Source: Incurvaria masculella (lineage: Eukaryota > Arthropoda > Insecta > Lepidoptera > Incurvariidae). From it: a DNA stretch of 64,000 nt. The translations under genes were made by a program, and so were the position numbers. Below the pieces are notes generated by a model, which saw only the letters and a program-made list of their open reading frames with translations, did not search any database and was not told the origin of the DNA. Of this stretch, positions 44,656 to 55,717 are shown in pieces. The stretch is from contig OX335641.1 of the NCBI GenBank assembly GCA_946894095.1, forward strand, positions 2,188,501-2,252,500. The letters run 5' to 3'. Position 1 is the first letter of the stretch. Every line of letters starts with the position of its first letter.

Positions 44656-44790
44656 TAAAAGGAAAATACCTAGGCGTTGCCTTTCGAACTGGCTCCGGAC
44701 ACATACCTCGCACATTCAATGAGAAAGGCATCGTCACCAAATTGTGACATATGTACCGTACCTGAAGATGTGTATCATATTCGCCCGGTT
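44656..44790 (+). pseudogene. LINE C-terminal zinc-motif fragment
   Basis: F-R-T-G-S-G-H-I-P-R, then, after a +1 shift, R-K-A-S-S-P-N-C-D-I-C-T-V-P-E-D-V-Y-H-I. The C-x-x-C followed by H pattern is the usual end of LINE ORF2 after the RNase H region. It stops abruptly. Confidence 0.6.
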
Positions 44791-45960
44791 TTACCACTTT
44801 TAGCTACATAAATACCAAAGTTACCTTTCGGTTGCATCGTACAAATATGCAATGTAACTGAAAGTTAACTATCGAATTTCAGGTTGTGACGTATGGTGAA
44901 GTAAATGCCATGCGGATATCAGTCGGTGAGCGAGGCCGGGTCCTCAACCATGCGTCACAAGATGAGTACTTATACTGCCTAACCAAATTAAAACCAGATA
45001 AATTAAATGAATGCACCATGAATTATGAATCATTAAATATATACAAACAGAAACAACAACAAATGTTCTAGGACGAGTATAAATATATAAGTAAATAGAG
45101 TAGGTTCCTAATTGGGCCCCCTAATACGAACGACAACACTGAGAAGTGTTACGTGCACTGACTCTAATGCCGGCAAAAAAGGTTCGGTACTGTACCTATG
45201 TGGTGACGATGCCTGGAGCACGTGGTTGTGGCGGGCGAACAACAAGATGGCTGCCGTAGTGCTCCTCTCCTATTTGCTCTGTAGGATCGTCTGACGTTCG
45301 CTTGGCGCGCGCGCATGAAGGAGACAGCATCCTTGAATTGCTGAGTGGTAGAAAGAGACGGTACTAATGTTCGTGGTTTGTTGTTTTGTTTCTAAAAGAA
45401 TTTTGACCGTTGGTTCCTTGAAACGTGTATTTTTACATTATGTATATAACTATAAACGTCCATTGTGAGTATGCATAGGCACTGGCATCGTTCTTAAGGC
45501 TACCGTAAGTGCCGTTCAAGAAATATATGACATACAGATATTGCCTAAAAAATAAAATAACAAAGTAACGTATTTTACAAGGTAGGTAGCTGGAGGTGGC
45601 GAAAACGGGGGATAGTGATGTATTATGAAAGAGACGCATTTGAAAGGCAACAGCTAGGGATTTTTACCTCGGACACTGGAAACATCGAGACCATGTTGAG
45701 TCAGTCAGGCTCCGAGAAGGCAGTAAAATTATATTTTTTGTGAACGTTATAATAAGTAGAAGGACATAGTAAAGTATGACAGACCCAACGGAGCTAAAAT
45801 GGTCCCTAAGTAAATCAAAGTTCCAAAAAATGGATTAAAAATATATATATGTTTCTTTTAACTTGTAATGGTTAGCCACATCTACATAATTTTGTCATAT
45901 GTATCTAACACACCGCATTGAAAATAGTTGCCATTCCATGCTCTTACTATTATATTTTGA
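44791..45960. other. no gene recognised
   Basis: Small ORFs at 44886-45071 and 45112-45294 lack domains. A GC-rich spot at 45140-45310 is not a clear exon. Confidence 0.4.
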
Positions 45961-46344
45961 GCGGCTCGTAGCGTAGTGGCGCGGGGACTGGCCTAGCGTA
46001 CCAGAGGCCTGGGTTCAATACCGACATGCACCACTGTCTTTCTCTTTCCGAGTTCGATAAGTGCATTTCGTCACGAATGCGAGCTGCTCCATGGTTCGGA
46101 ATCCATGTAAAGCTGTAGGTCCCCTTCCCCTACTAGGTGGTAGGGTTTAAGCCCGCCCGGGTTGGTACCATCGCATTGGATGAAAAGATGGTCGAAGCGG
46201 AAATGAAAAATTGTCCGTGTTTTCCATCCAGTTCAATGTAGCCGTGCTCATAAAGGGAAGGTCCTGGCATGGCACCAAATTGGGCTAATATCATAACGGT
46301 AGTTGTGTGGTATTAGCCATCCATGTCAGGTCGCATAAAAAAAA
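45961..46344 (+). mobile_element. full-length tRNA-headed SINE (reference copy)
   Basis: The head is gcggctcgtagcgtagtggc with A box (tagcgtagtgg) and B box (ggttcaatacc). The linker is caccactgtctttctctttc. The body is ctgtaggtccccttccccta, gggtttaagcccgcccgggt, accatcgcattggatgaaaa and gtccgtgttttccatccagt. The tail is ccatgtcaggtcgcat plus A7. The centre near gcaccaaattgggc has a small deletion. Confidence 0.8.
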
Positions 46345-46930
46345 TATATATTGCTCGGTACCAACCTGCTTGGGATTGACCCTATCACCTAGTAAGTAAA
46401 GTTTTACGAGGAACCCGAACCACGAATGAAAAATCCCATAGTCGCCTCTTACGAAATGTACGGGAAAAAATGCCGTCGGACCACATGTAATATTGTAAGT
46501 GACGGAACCTATACAGCACAAAATTTTAGACAAATTCTCTTAGTGCGGAATATTTTAACTTGCTCAGTCATAGGATGTGACAGAACTTAAGAAACTGAGA
46601 CTAAAGGAAATGCGAATTAAAGCTTTATCGATGTTCCGTCACGGAGATTATTTCGAAGAAAACAGTTTTTTCAGACGGAATTTCTGATAGTGAAAAATGG
46701 GGCGTGACTAGATAAGGGTTGGTAATTATCAAGCAAAGTATTGAATATAATAAATTGTTTCAGTTGTTAAGTATACAATTTCAAGAAAAGTTTTGATACA
46801 AAATTAATTTTATACGTTAAATGATTCTATAACAATGGCTACAAGATATAAAAAAATCTAGCCTAAATAAATTAAAATCTTAAAATCTTAGTTTCTCGTA
46901 TAATTTCCTTTTGCATATTTTGCTATTTAA
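46345..46930. other. SINE-like fragment then anonymous sequence
   Basis: 46350-46510 resembles the second SINE body type (agttttacgaggaacccgaa). The rest is AT-rich. Confidence 0.4.
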
Positions 46931-46937
46931 GTTATAG

Positions 46938-47300
46938 CTACTTACGGTGACTTTTTTTAATCGATTTATTTTGTTGGGACTTTAACCGCTTGGCAAATAA
47001 GTCAGCTCCATAGTGACTTTTACCTTCAATACTACAGTTCAGTGACTGCTTGAAAAAGTGAATAACCTCTCGGAATTCTTCAGTGTTAGGTTTTCCGAGG
47101 GCTTCGTGTAACCTTAAAAACAAGTTTATTCTATCGGTGCATACAATTCTCATAAGATTGACTCTCAATATTTCATTTCTCGCACACTCAATCAATACAT
47201 GAAATTGATCCTCCGGTCTGTCACATGCAGTACAGTTGGGAGAGTTATAATGGGAAATGTCCGCATCCAATCCAATTTTGGACTTTAATTTTCATAATTC
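46938..47300 (-). pseudogene. LINE ORF2 C-terminal end with zinc motif
   Basis: The minus strand is open for about 120 codons: K-I-G-L-D-A-D-I-S-H, then S-P-N-C-T-A-C-D-R-P-E-D-Q-F-H-V-L-I-E-C-A, a basic tail and a stop at 46938. C-x2-C-x8-H-x4-C is the typical terminal motif of LINE RNase H-bearing proteins. Confidence 0.65.
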
Positions 47301-47324
47301 TTTCCAACTTTCAAAACCTTCCGC

Positions 47325-47463
47325 AAAATTTAGAGACCCGAATATATGACCAGTGCAGTGCGTCCTCCCGGTTTGACGTACGGGTGTGAAACGTGGACTC
47401 TGACGGTCGCCGTTGTCCAAAGGTTGAAAGTTGCCCAGCGAGCAATGCAGCGAGCCATGCATC
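47325..47463 (+). pseudogene. short RTE LINE fragment
   Basis: L-T-Y-G-C-E-T-W-T-L-T and V-Q-R-L-K-V-A-Q-R-A-M-Q-R-A-M match the 25725 copy closely, so both come from one family. Confidence 0.7.
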
Positions 47464-47970
47464 AACCCTCAGTAAAGATATACTTTTAAAATTTGAAATG
47501 AAGCATTGAAATCCATTTGTAATTAATTTTTAAGTGTAATATATTTGTAATAATTTATATTTATTTTAGAAAGTCAATTGTTTTTCCAAAATGTTTCTTT
47601 CGTACGAAGCTTTGACTAAATTATGCGACTTATATTTATCCTTTAGTGATTTAAAATAATGTGTCAAAGCATTTGCGAGATTCCTCACAATATTACGAAT
47701 ACTCCGCTCCAAATTTCATTACAGCACACTTTCAAAAAACCATTTTAATTTTGATATCACTAAAATAATTCTCAATTGAAAACAAAGTCTGAAATTGAAC
47801 TGAATACAAACCAAACAGCCACCAAGCCACCCCAAACGAATACGCAATCACAGAAAACAAGCAATGTTTTAATTCAATAACATACGGTTTCTTGTCCGGT
47901 TAGAATGAAAACTTCCTCCCAGGGGGCAACCCTAGCTCGGCCTCACCCCCGTACCTACAGAGCCAGGTTG
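47464..47970. other. repeat-free stretch upstream of the candidate promoter
   Basis: No shared repeat. AT-rich until about 47900, then a C-rich stretch (cccagggggcaaccctagct) just before the TATA box. Confidence 0.45.
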
Positions 47971-48108
47971 TATAAAAGCCAGCGTCTTGGAGCAACCCTA
48001 TCCATTATTTTTACGATCTTTACAGTTGTCACAGCTAGAGTGTTGGCCAGGACCGGATACTTCAAGCCCTAAAAAAGGATGGAATTTTCTCTGTGGCTAG
48101 AAATATAG
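47971..48108 (+). promoter_or_regulatory. candidate TATA promoter and 5' UTR exon (possibly natalisin exon 1)
   Basis: TATAAAA sits at 47971-47977. About 30 bases downstream the sequence reads tatccatta, a loose match to an arthropod initiator. The putative exon runs from about 48000 to 48108 and ends ATAG, followed by GTGAGT, an almost ideal 5' splice site. It holds one ATG (48079) opening a 9-codon ORF whose stop codon is the last three exon bases (48106-48108), so it can only be an upstream ORF. The nearest convincing plus-strand acceptor I noticed in front of a coding exon is the one at 63142. The 47.5-48.1 kb stretch is free of recognised repeats. Linking it to natalisin is inference. 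Confidence 0.45.
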
Positions 48109-48212
48109 GTGAGTTATATCCAATGTGTTATTTCGGCTGTTTTTTTTTTGGGATATTAACTAAAATTAAATTTGATGAAAATAAATAAAATATAAACCGG
48201 AACATTACCACT

Positions 48213-48516
48213 TAAAAAACCGGCCAAGTGCGAGTCGGACTCGCACACGAAGGGTTCCGTACCATCGTAGAAAAAAAAAACAAAAAAATCACGTTTTTTG
48301 TATGGGAGCCCCCTTTAATTTTAATTATTTTTTAATCTTACCTATTTGTTGTTATAGCGGCAAAATAAATACACACTCTGAAGAAAATTTCAGCTGTCTA
48401 CCTGTTACTGTTACTGAGATACAGCCCTGTGACAGACGGACGGACGGACGGACGGACAGCGGAGGCTTAGTGATAGGGTTCCGTTTGCACCCTTTGGGTA
48501 CGGAACCCTAAAAAAT
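48213..48516 (+). mobile_element. family M element, copy 8
   Basis: Complete plus-strand copy about 100 bases after the candidate exon 1 donor, with about five GACG units. Confidence 0.8.
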
Positions 48517-48644
48517 GGAATAGAAAATATTATATATTGACAATGATTAAAGATTAATTAGATATTTGTTGTTTGTGATTAGGTACGTAAAAACTTTCTT
48601 ACTATGCGGTAGTGTTAATCCCGTCCGGTAGGTAGCATCGTATT

Positions 48645-49200
48645 GAAATGAAATGAAATTTGAAATGAAATGAAATTTATTTGTGCTCTTATGGGTATTA
48701 CAGAGTTATTAAAAAAACTTTTCGGTATCTCCACAAGATTGCCAGCTATGGCGTACAAAAATTAAATAAGGATACATATTTATATGCAAACAAGATTAAA
48801 CATAATTTACTTAACAAGATTAAACATAATTAACCTTACATTTACAATTTAGCTTTCTTTAATTTTTAGGAAATCGTCTAAAGAATAAATACATTTTTCT
48901 ACGAGTACTAGCCAATTAAATAAACCTTTTTTAAAATTATTGAAGTCCAGGTCTTTAAACTTCTTCGGTATATTATTAAATATTTTTGTGCTCATAAAAA
49001 ATACGCTATTGCGATACAGTGCAATCTTAGGTTGCGTGTAGCTTAATTTGTTGGAGCTCCGACTTCGTGTGTTGTACTGGTGGATGGAGCTGATATTTTT
49101 AAAATAATGTGGATATTTTTTAACAAATAAACAAACATCATAAATGTATAGTGCAGGTAAGGTCAATATGTTCAGCTTATTGCAATTATGCAATTATGCA
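48645..49200 (-). pseudogene. LINE 3' end: ORF2 C-terminus, 3' UTR and tail
   Basis: The ORF on the minus strand (49193 to 48849) reads T-L-P-A-L-Y-I-Y-D-V-C-L-F-V-K-K, Y-N-T-R-S-R-S, K-I-F-N-N-I-P-K and Y-S-L-D-D-F-L, the standard end of Jockey/Daphne-type LINE proteins. A 3' UTR and an (attc)/(gaaat)n-type tail at 48648-48680 follow on the minus strand. Confidence 0.7.
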
Positions 49201-49374
49201 ATTATGTTATGAATGAACGATGGTCGATGAGCTAATAAAACGTGTCCGTGTTTTCCATCCAGTTCATACCCAGTTTCATGAAAACAATATTTATCGTTCC
49301 ATTTATTAAAGTATTGTTAAAACCTCAGGTCTTATTATTATGACGAAATATTTTGCTATGAATAAAAATAATAT

Positions 49375-49630
49375 CCCAGTGGCGGTGCGATGCTTTGCGA
49401 TTCGATAAGCTGGGTGAAGCACCTATGAGCGCGGTTGGGTTCTGGTTCCACGTAATACTGTGGGTCCCCTACCTTATTCACTAGGTGGTATATAGAGTTA
49501 GTCCCGCTCGGGTTAGTACTATCGCACTGCATGAACGATGGTTGAAGCGCAATGAAAATTGTTCGTGTTTCCATCCATTTCAATGTAGCAGAGCAATATA
49601 AGGAAGTTCTTGGCATGGCACTTAGTATTT
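49375..49630 (+). mobile_element. second, worn 5S-headed SINE
   Basis: Starts with cccagtggcggtgcgatgct, as at 32199, but the 5S A/C-box part is largely deleted. The body (gtgggtcccctaccttattc, gttcgtgtttccatccattt) is clear. Confidence 0.55.
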
Positions 49631-49721
49631 CTAAATGACATGTTATATAGGGGAATCAATAGGAATCAAAACTGTTTCTCCGGTTTCATATTTGTTTAAA
49701 AACCTGCTTACCTACCCTTAA

Positions 49722-50191
49722 GGTGGGCCTTCCGGCTCAATTCCCCATTTAAACGTTTAAAGCGCATATTTCTTGTTGTCGATACTTGATGACCATTGGC
49801 ATTGTAAAATTGTGTTTGGTTCCGAAGGTATAAGGTCCGAAATTCGGATTTTTCGCGCGTTTAATGCAATACGTTTGGTCGTAGATTACTCAACGATAAA
49901 ACAAAAAAATAAAAAAATCTTAGTCACCAAACCTAGCTTATTCCATGAATATTCAAAATCAGTTTAGTTTTTGTTTGATTTTTGACTACAGCGTTCGTGA
50001 TTTACTTTAAGCTATGAGTCAGTTTGTAATCTTTATTTTGTAAATCTGACACTATGCGCATTGTTAGCTTTGTAGACATGTTCATCTCACAAAAAATGTC
50101 TTTTTCTTAACACAGAAACAGTGCCAGAGCGCATATAGAACGATTTTGTGACATGTTCGCGAATAAGTTACTTTCGTCGGGAAGAGCCACC
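49722..50191. mobile_element. TTAA MITE, family G copy D (diverged)
   Basis: TTAA at 49718-49721 and 50192-50195. The ends are ggtgggccttccggctc and the inverse ggctcttcccgacg. It shares gaccattggcattgtaaaat and the following 20 bases with copies A-C. It is 470 bp, older and shortened. Confidence 0.7.
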
Positions 50192-50401
50192 TTAAATGTT
50201 CAAAACGACGTTGTTAGATGTACGATCACCTGTTAAAAATAGTGTAAAGTTCCAGTGGAGGAATCATTTTAAAATCCTTCCAATTAAACGCAGAACGACG
50301 TTCACAGACATCGTTCTAATTGAAACTGCATTTTGTTTGTTTGTGCTTTCGTCCCGCGTATCGCTGCAACAAACCACGGGATCTCTTCAGTCTCAGTTCC
50401 A

Positions 50402-50752
50402 TTAAGGCGCTAGGACTAGCCAACTACTCGCGCCATACAAATGCACTTTTTAACAAATGTAATAATATGTAGTGAAACGCTTCAGCAAATCCAAATACAA
50501 CTACAGACTGATAATGGATTATTAATATTTTTTATTCCATCATTTATTTAAATAATAATCAAAATAAAAAAAGTTGATTTTTCTCATTAGAAATCTGAAA
50601 GTCATTCGATTTCTAGATATAAGCAAAAACAGCATATATGCATAAACAAAAAATTCCATTTGCTTTTAGATTTCTACATTTAGTCAAAAAAGTTCGGATA
50701 TGGACACCGTTTCCGCAATGTATTTTGTATAGAAAAAGGAAACATACATTAA
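50402..50752 (-). mobile_element. Harbinger-like MITE, split copy, first half
   Basis: The inverse of 3656-4124 from its right end to acattaa, where the match stops exactly at a TTAA. The remainder continues at 59507. Confidence 0.8.
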
Positions 50753-50786
50753 GGACGTTTCGAACCAAACTCCAACGGCCATCATG
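50753..50786 (-). ncRNA. degenerate hammerhead-like core
   Basis: The minus strand reads catgatggccgttggagttt then ggttcgaaac, aligned with the 14521-14555 core, but the CUGANGA box has decayed (CATGATG). It coincides with the left end of the 8.75-kb unit. Confidence 0.25.
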
Positions 50787-51429
50787 TCAATAGATGGCGC
50801 TGTATAATATTTATTACAAAATTAATGATTTCTCCTAAAGTAGTTAATTGTTTAACATGAGACAAAAAAGGCGAGTTCTCAAAGCGGTTAGGATCATAAC
50901 AAAATAAAAGCGAAGTACTTGGAGGTGTGAATTACAAAAGTTCTGTATCACAATGACAAAATCTAGCATTCCTCACTCACAGATAAGCGTCACACAGACT
51001 GCCCGGTCGCTATCATAATCACATTAGGAAAGTTATTCCATGTAGGCAATTTCGTAGGGTTCCGACATGTAAGTAAATACAAATTCATTTCGGCCCGTGC
51101 ATGCAAGGATAGAGTAAGGAATTTGTCTTTCGTGGTTTGTCAAACCGTAACTGGGTCCTGCCCGATATGGCACAATCGCATTGAATGAACGACGGTCGAA
51201 GCGGCAATGAAAATTTCCCATGTTTTCCATCCAATTCAATCAATGGAAGATCGTGGTGTGGCACTTAGTTCCAATGTAGTGTGCTGGGCTAATAATATAC
51301 AATAACAATTATATTTACATTTACTGTATATTTGAGTTTGCAAATTACGAGGTCCCAATGGACCAAATATATGTAGGGTGTAAGAGTAATCTCGCAGCTT
51401 ACATGCAGTTATTGCGTTGCGCCCGAACC
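50787..51429. other. SINE fragment and anonymous sequence
   Basis: A SINE body piece (plus) lies at about 51140-51295 (cacaatcgcattgaatgaac). The rest has no ORF. Confidence 0.4.
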
Positions 51430-51780
51430 CCCTGTGCTTTCGCGGCGCTCGGGCAAAGGCAACGGGCCGGAGCAGAGGGGAGGGGGAGGGACGGAACGTT
51501 GCGATACGAAGCATCTGGCTGGTGGCGGCGGCGGAGCAGCGGGGAGGCGGGGAGGCGGCACGGCCGCGGCGGCGTGCAGGGCGTAGGTATGTAGGTAGGC
51601 AAATTAGCCGCTAGCCGCTGCCACCGCCCCGCCGCACTCGCCCTTCTTCACGCCGCTCTGGCCGTCCCTTGTTGACCGAGCGAGCGAAGCGTCTACGTTT
51701 CGGGATTGGACAGATTTTCTTTCGTATGTCCGGCGCGGGCGCGGCGCGGTCTGTCCGGCTGTCCGGCTCCTCTTCAGGTC
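51430..51780. other. GC-rich island without a supported gene
   Basis: CpG- and purine-rich stretches (agaggggagggggagggacg) give overlapping ORFs in several frames, which is a composition effect. It may be an old promoter or exon, but no splice site and frame agree. Confidence 0.35.
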
Positions 51781-51898
51781 GCATTCCTCAACCGATTCGC
51801 GTGAAATTTTTTGAGCAGATTTGATAATAGTATTTTTTTTTCGAGTCAGTTTTTGGAAATTCCTCAAAATGGCGGAGCTATGGAACGTCAAGTAAGTC

Positions 51899-52488
51899 GT
51901 TGCTGGATCTCGGCAACGGCGTAAGCTACGCGCGTTGGGTTTGGGTTTCTAGCCAAAGCACCAAGAGCATTTACTTCACACTGAACCTTGAAGGTCTGGC
52001 GATGACCAGGATGGATGTTGCTGGATCTCAGCAACGGCGTAAGCTGCGCGCTTCGGGGTTGAGTTTCTAGCCAAAATACCAAGAGCATTTACTTCACACT
52101 GAACCTTGAAGGTCTGATGATGACCAGGAATAATGTTGCTGTATCTCAGCAACGGCGTAAGCTACGCGCTTCCGGGTTGGGTTTCTAGCCAAAGCACCAA
52201 GAGCATTTACTTCACACTGAACCTTGAAGGTCTGATGTTGACCAGGAATGTTGTTACTGGATCTCAGCAACGGCGAAAGCTACGTGGTTCGGGTTTAGGT
52301 TTCAAGCCAATAAACCGAGAGCATTTACTTCACACTGAACTTTGAAGGTCTAATAATGACCAGGAATGATGTTGCTGGATCTCAGCAACGGCGTAAGCTA
52401 CGCGCTTCGGGTTTGCGTAGCTAGCCAAAGCACCAAGAGCATTTACTTCACACTGAGCCTTGAAGTTCTGATTATGACCAGGCATTAC
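51899..52488 (+). repeat. five tandem 118-bp units
   Basis: Units start at 51899, 52017, 52135, 52253 and 52371, each with gttgctggatctcagcaacg, taagctacgcgcttcggg, ttacttcacactgaaccttg and atgaccagg. The spacing is exactly 118 each time. Short ORFs repeating S-Q-Q-R-R-K-L-R are a by-product. Confidence 0.9.
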
Positions 52489-52624
52489 CGCGAGGTCTAC
52501 AGCTCACAGAGCCACTAGTTATAATTTCGTAATTGATCGAGCAAGCGAAGCTCTTGGTTTCGAGATTGGACCGATTGTCTTTCGTATGTCTGTACGGCTG
52601 TTCTCCTATACAGGGCGCATTTCT

Positions 52625-52856
52625 CAACCGAAGCGCTCAGCTTACGCCGTTGATGAGATCCAGCAACAACATTCCTGGTCATCATCAGACCTTCAAGGTT
52701 CAGTGTGAAGTAAATGCTCTTGGTGCTTTGGCTTAGAAACCCAACCCCGAAGCGCGTATCTTACGTCGTTGCTGAGATCCAGCAACATCAATCCTGGTCA
52801 TTATCAGACCTTCAAAGTTCAGTGTGAAGTAAATTCACTCGGTTTATTGGCTATAC
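52625..52856 (-). repeat. two inverted units of the 118-bp repeat
   Basis: The inverse of the 51899-52488 unit occurs twice (cagcaacaacattcctggtc, then cagcaacatcaatcctggtc), about 118 apart. With the array it forms a large interrupted inverted repeat. Confidence 0.85.
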
Positions 52857-53159
52857 ACTCAAACAGTGACAATGGCGGAGGCTTATTCACTGACTGCAAG
52901 CACAGAATAAGTAATAGTGCTACGCACAGAAATTGCACTCGGCGAGTGCTAATTACGCTATTTATATGGGAATTTGTTGCCATTCCATATATTGCGCGGC
53001 TACCCAGATCTTGTCTGGTCTGTTATCATCCTATCTGGTTCGACCGCCATCTCTCCTGAAGATGACGGCTCATCGCGGAACGCTCGCCTGTATCGGTTCC
53101 GGTAAGAGCCGTCGCAGCAGCAGATACCTGTAGCAGCACTCTTGAGGGAGCATATATGA
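52857..53159. other. spacer between the array and the palindrome
   Basis: No gene or repeat recognised. Confidence 0.4.
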
Positions 53160-54210
53160 GGCATAAGCCTTAGGCTTGCTTGGCATCGGCATCCAATTTT
53201 CCGGTTCAGCAAACCCGTTTTTTTTTTCATGGAAATGCGATCACGACGCCATCTACCCGGTCAAATTTTCAAATCATCCAGGGACCAACTCAAATTCAAA
53301 TATAAACACAAAAGTTTCACTACTTACCTTACCTTTTATTAATAATTCGAACTTCAAGTTAGAAAGAGCTGTAGGTGAATATCTCAGAAGGTATTTGGGA
53401 GTGACGGATGCGAGCTGCAAGTACGAAATTTTGGGCACCAGGCTAGGACACTCCGCCATCTTCCATCATAGTGCTGGAGTCAGCCACTGCCAGCGAGCAT
53501 GGAAAGATGGGAGTAGCGATCGAAACTAATTCGGAAGTGTGGAAAACGTCTAACTGTACCTAGTTGACGAGCGAGCGATGCGAGCGAAGCCTCTACGTTT
53601 CGAGATTGGACAGATTTCGTTTCGTATGTCAGGCGGTCTGTGCGGCTGTCCAGTAGTTCTCTTCTACATACTACTACTACAGAATATTCAAAAACTGACT
53701 TGTCAAAAAAAACTATAAAATTATCGAATCTGCTCACAAAATACATACGAAAGAAAATCTGTCCAATCTCGAAACGTAGAGGCTTCGCTCGCATCGCTCG
53801 CTCGGTCAACTAGGTACAGTTAGACGTTTTGCACATTTCCGAATTAGTTTAGATCGCTACTCCCATCTTTCCATGCTCGCTGGCAGTGGCTGACTCCAGC
53901 ACTACGATGGAAGATGGCGGAGTGTCCTAGCCTAGTGCCCAAAATTTCGTACTTGCAGCTCGCATCCGCCACTCCCAAATACCTACTGAGATATTCACCT
54001 ACAGCTCTTTCTAACTTGAAGTTCGAATAAATAGTAAAAGGAAAGGTAAGTAGTGATACTTTTGTGTATACATTTGAATTTGAGTGGGTCCCTGAATGAT
54101 TTGAAAATTTGACCGGGTAGATGGCATCGTGATCGCATTTCGATGAAATAAAACGGGTTTGCTGAACCGGAAAATTGGATGCCGATGCCAAGCCAAGCTA
54201 AGCCTATGCC
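53160..54210. repeat. 1.05-kb palindrome with arms of about 470 bp
   Basis: The left arm 53160-53629 and right arm 53743-54210 are inverse copies with high identity around a 113-bp spacer. Outer ends are ggcataagccttaggcttgc and gccaagctaagcctatgcc; inner ends are ttcgtatgt and acatacgaa. ORFs in one arm recur in the other (for example 53176-53529 and 53844-54191), so they are repeat-borne. The segment agcgaagcctctacgtttcg also occurs near 51680 and 52540. Confidence 0.85.
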
Positions 54211-54215
54211 CAAGC

Positions 54216-54588
54216 TCAAGCATAAGGGAAAGGGAAGGGGTTGGGAGAGGGATGAGGATTGGGAAGGGGAAACATAATTTTGGACATTGTACATATTTTG
54301 GAATGATTGTATTGTAGTTTCATTGCCCACTTGAGTACATGATTAATGTCTACAACCCTGTAACTATCTAGGCCTTTTAGAAAATCATTTTCAACACTTT
54401 CTGTTTCGAGCTCATGATATTGCACACATTCTTGCGGCCACGAGATTTCTAACTGCTTTTCTTTGACTTCATGACGATGAAGATCGATAAATCTCGTTGG
54501 CATCTGTGGAGCCTCCAATCTCATTTTTGGCGTGCGTGAGTAGTCCCGAGACTTTGGAGTAGATGAGTTGTCATCTGATGTCAATTTC
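54216..54588 (-). pseudogene. possible exon of a transposase-like protein
   Basis: On the minus strand an acceptor (gttttgcatgtcacag) precedes an open frame of about 115 codons starting K-L-T-S-D-D-N-S. Then come R-F-I-D-L-H-R-H-E-V-K and, near 54330, S-Y-R-V-V-D-I-N-H-V-L-K-W with N-H-S-K-I-C-T. The R-x-V-D-I ... H-S ... C arrangement weakly recalls the start of the Mutator-like domain in insect TE proteins. The frame then enters C/T-rich sequence (ccccttcccaatcctcatcc) with no clear donor. Identification is tentative. Confidence 0.35.
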
Positions 54589-54947
54589 CTGTGACATGCA
54601 AAACACGACAATGTTATTATTATTATTATTAACAGTCAATTTTTTTTCAAAATTCTAGGTTACTTAGCAAAATATTAGAAAGATATAATGAAACCTAAAA
54701 CTGGACAGAACCATAGGGAGGTCCCTCCTGAGACAAATCCTATAAGGCCCTTCAGAGATACAGAAAACTCCGAACGATTCTCATATTAGAGAGTAAAACC
54801 GCTTTCTGCATCTGGAGCCCATTGTCGAACATCATTTTTTTCTAAATGTTTGCTGATTTTTTTATTATTATTACTAACTGACGTACTTACGTACCTACGT
54901 ACTGACTGACTGATGTACTGACGGACTGACGTACTGACTGACGTACT
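54589..54947. other. simple repeats, no gene
   Basis: Contains (att)n near 54613-54632 and a gactgac/gtactgac-type repeat at 54880-54945. Confidence 0.45.
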
Positions 54948-55305
54948 TTTTTTTATGCGACCTGACATGGAAGGTTTGTACCACACAACTACCGTCATGA
55001 TATTAGCCCAATACACCACATTCCCGAAGGAATTAGGTGCCATGCCAGGGCTGTAATGAACTGGATGGAAAACCCGGACAATTTTTCATTGCCGCATCGA
55101 TCACCTTTTCATCCAATGCGATGGTACTAACCCGGGCGGGCTGAAACCCTACCGCCTACAGTTTTACATGGATTCCGAACCATGGAGCAGCTCGCATTCG
55201 TGACGAAATGCACTCGGAAAGAGAAATAAAGTGGTGCACGTCGAAATTGAACCCAGACCTCTGGTTAGGCCAGTCCCCGCGCCACTAGGCTACGAGCCGC
55301 TAAAA
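54948..55305 (-). mobile_element. near full-length tRNA-headed SINE
   Basis: The tail tttttttatgcgacctgaca, the body and the head inverse ggctacgagccgct are all present. It sits inside the (gactgacgtact)n-like repeat, which continues on its far side at 55306-55400, so the repeat is older than the SINE. Confidence 0.8.
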
Positions 55306-55504
55306 TGATGACGGACTTATGTATGACGTACTGACTGACTGACGTACTGGCGGTCGTGACGAACGGACTGAAGTAGGGACGTACGCACGTACGGACGTAC
55401 GGATGGACGGACAGAACTCTACTTTCATTCTGAATTACGAACGACGAATCCATTAGTCGCCCTTTACGACATGCACAGGAATAAATATAGTTGGCCCATT
55501 TACA

Positions 55505-55717
55505 TTTTTAGGGTTCCGTACCCAAAGAGTGAAAACGGAACCCTATTACTAAGCCTCCGCTGTCCGTCCGTCCATCCTTCCGTCTGTCACAGGGCTGTAT
55601 CTCATGAACCGTAATAGGTAGGCAGCTGAAATTTTCCACAGAGTGTCTATTTATTTTGCCGCCATAACATCAAATAGGTAAAATACAAAAATAATAATAA
55701 TAAAAGGGCTTTAAAAA
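55505..55717 (-). mobile_element. family M element, copy 9, truncated
   Basis: Minus-strand copy from ttagggttccgtacccaaag to the internal A-rich part, then joined directly to a SINE at 55718. Confidence 0.75.

Noticed and set aside
51899..52488. The evenly spaced repeats as a CRISPR array
   Set aside because: The whole 118-bp unit is repeated with no unique spacers, and the window is clearly animal DNA.
53176..54191. The paired ORFs in the palindrome as duplicated genes
   Set aside because: The same translation appears in both arms only because the arms are inverse copies. No start, splice or domain evidence supports a protein.
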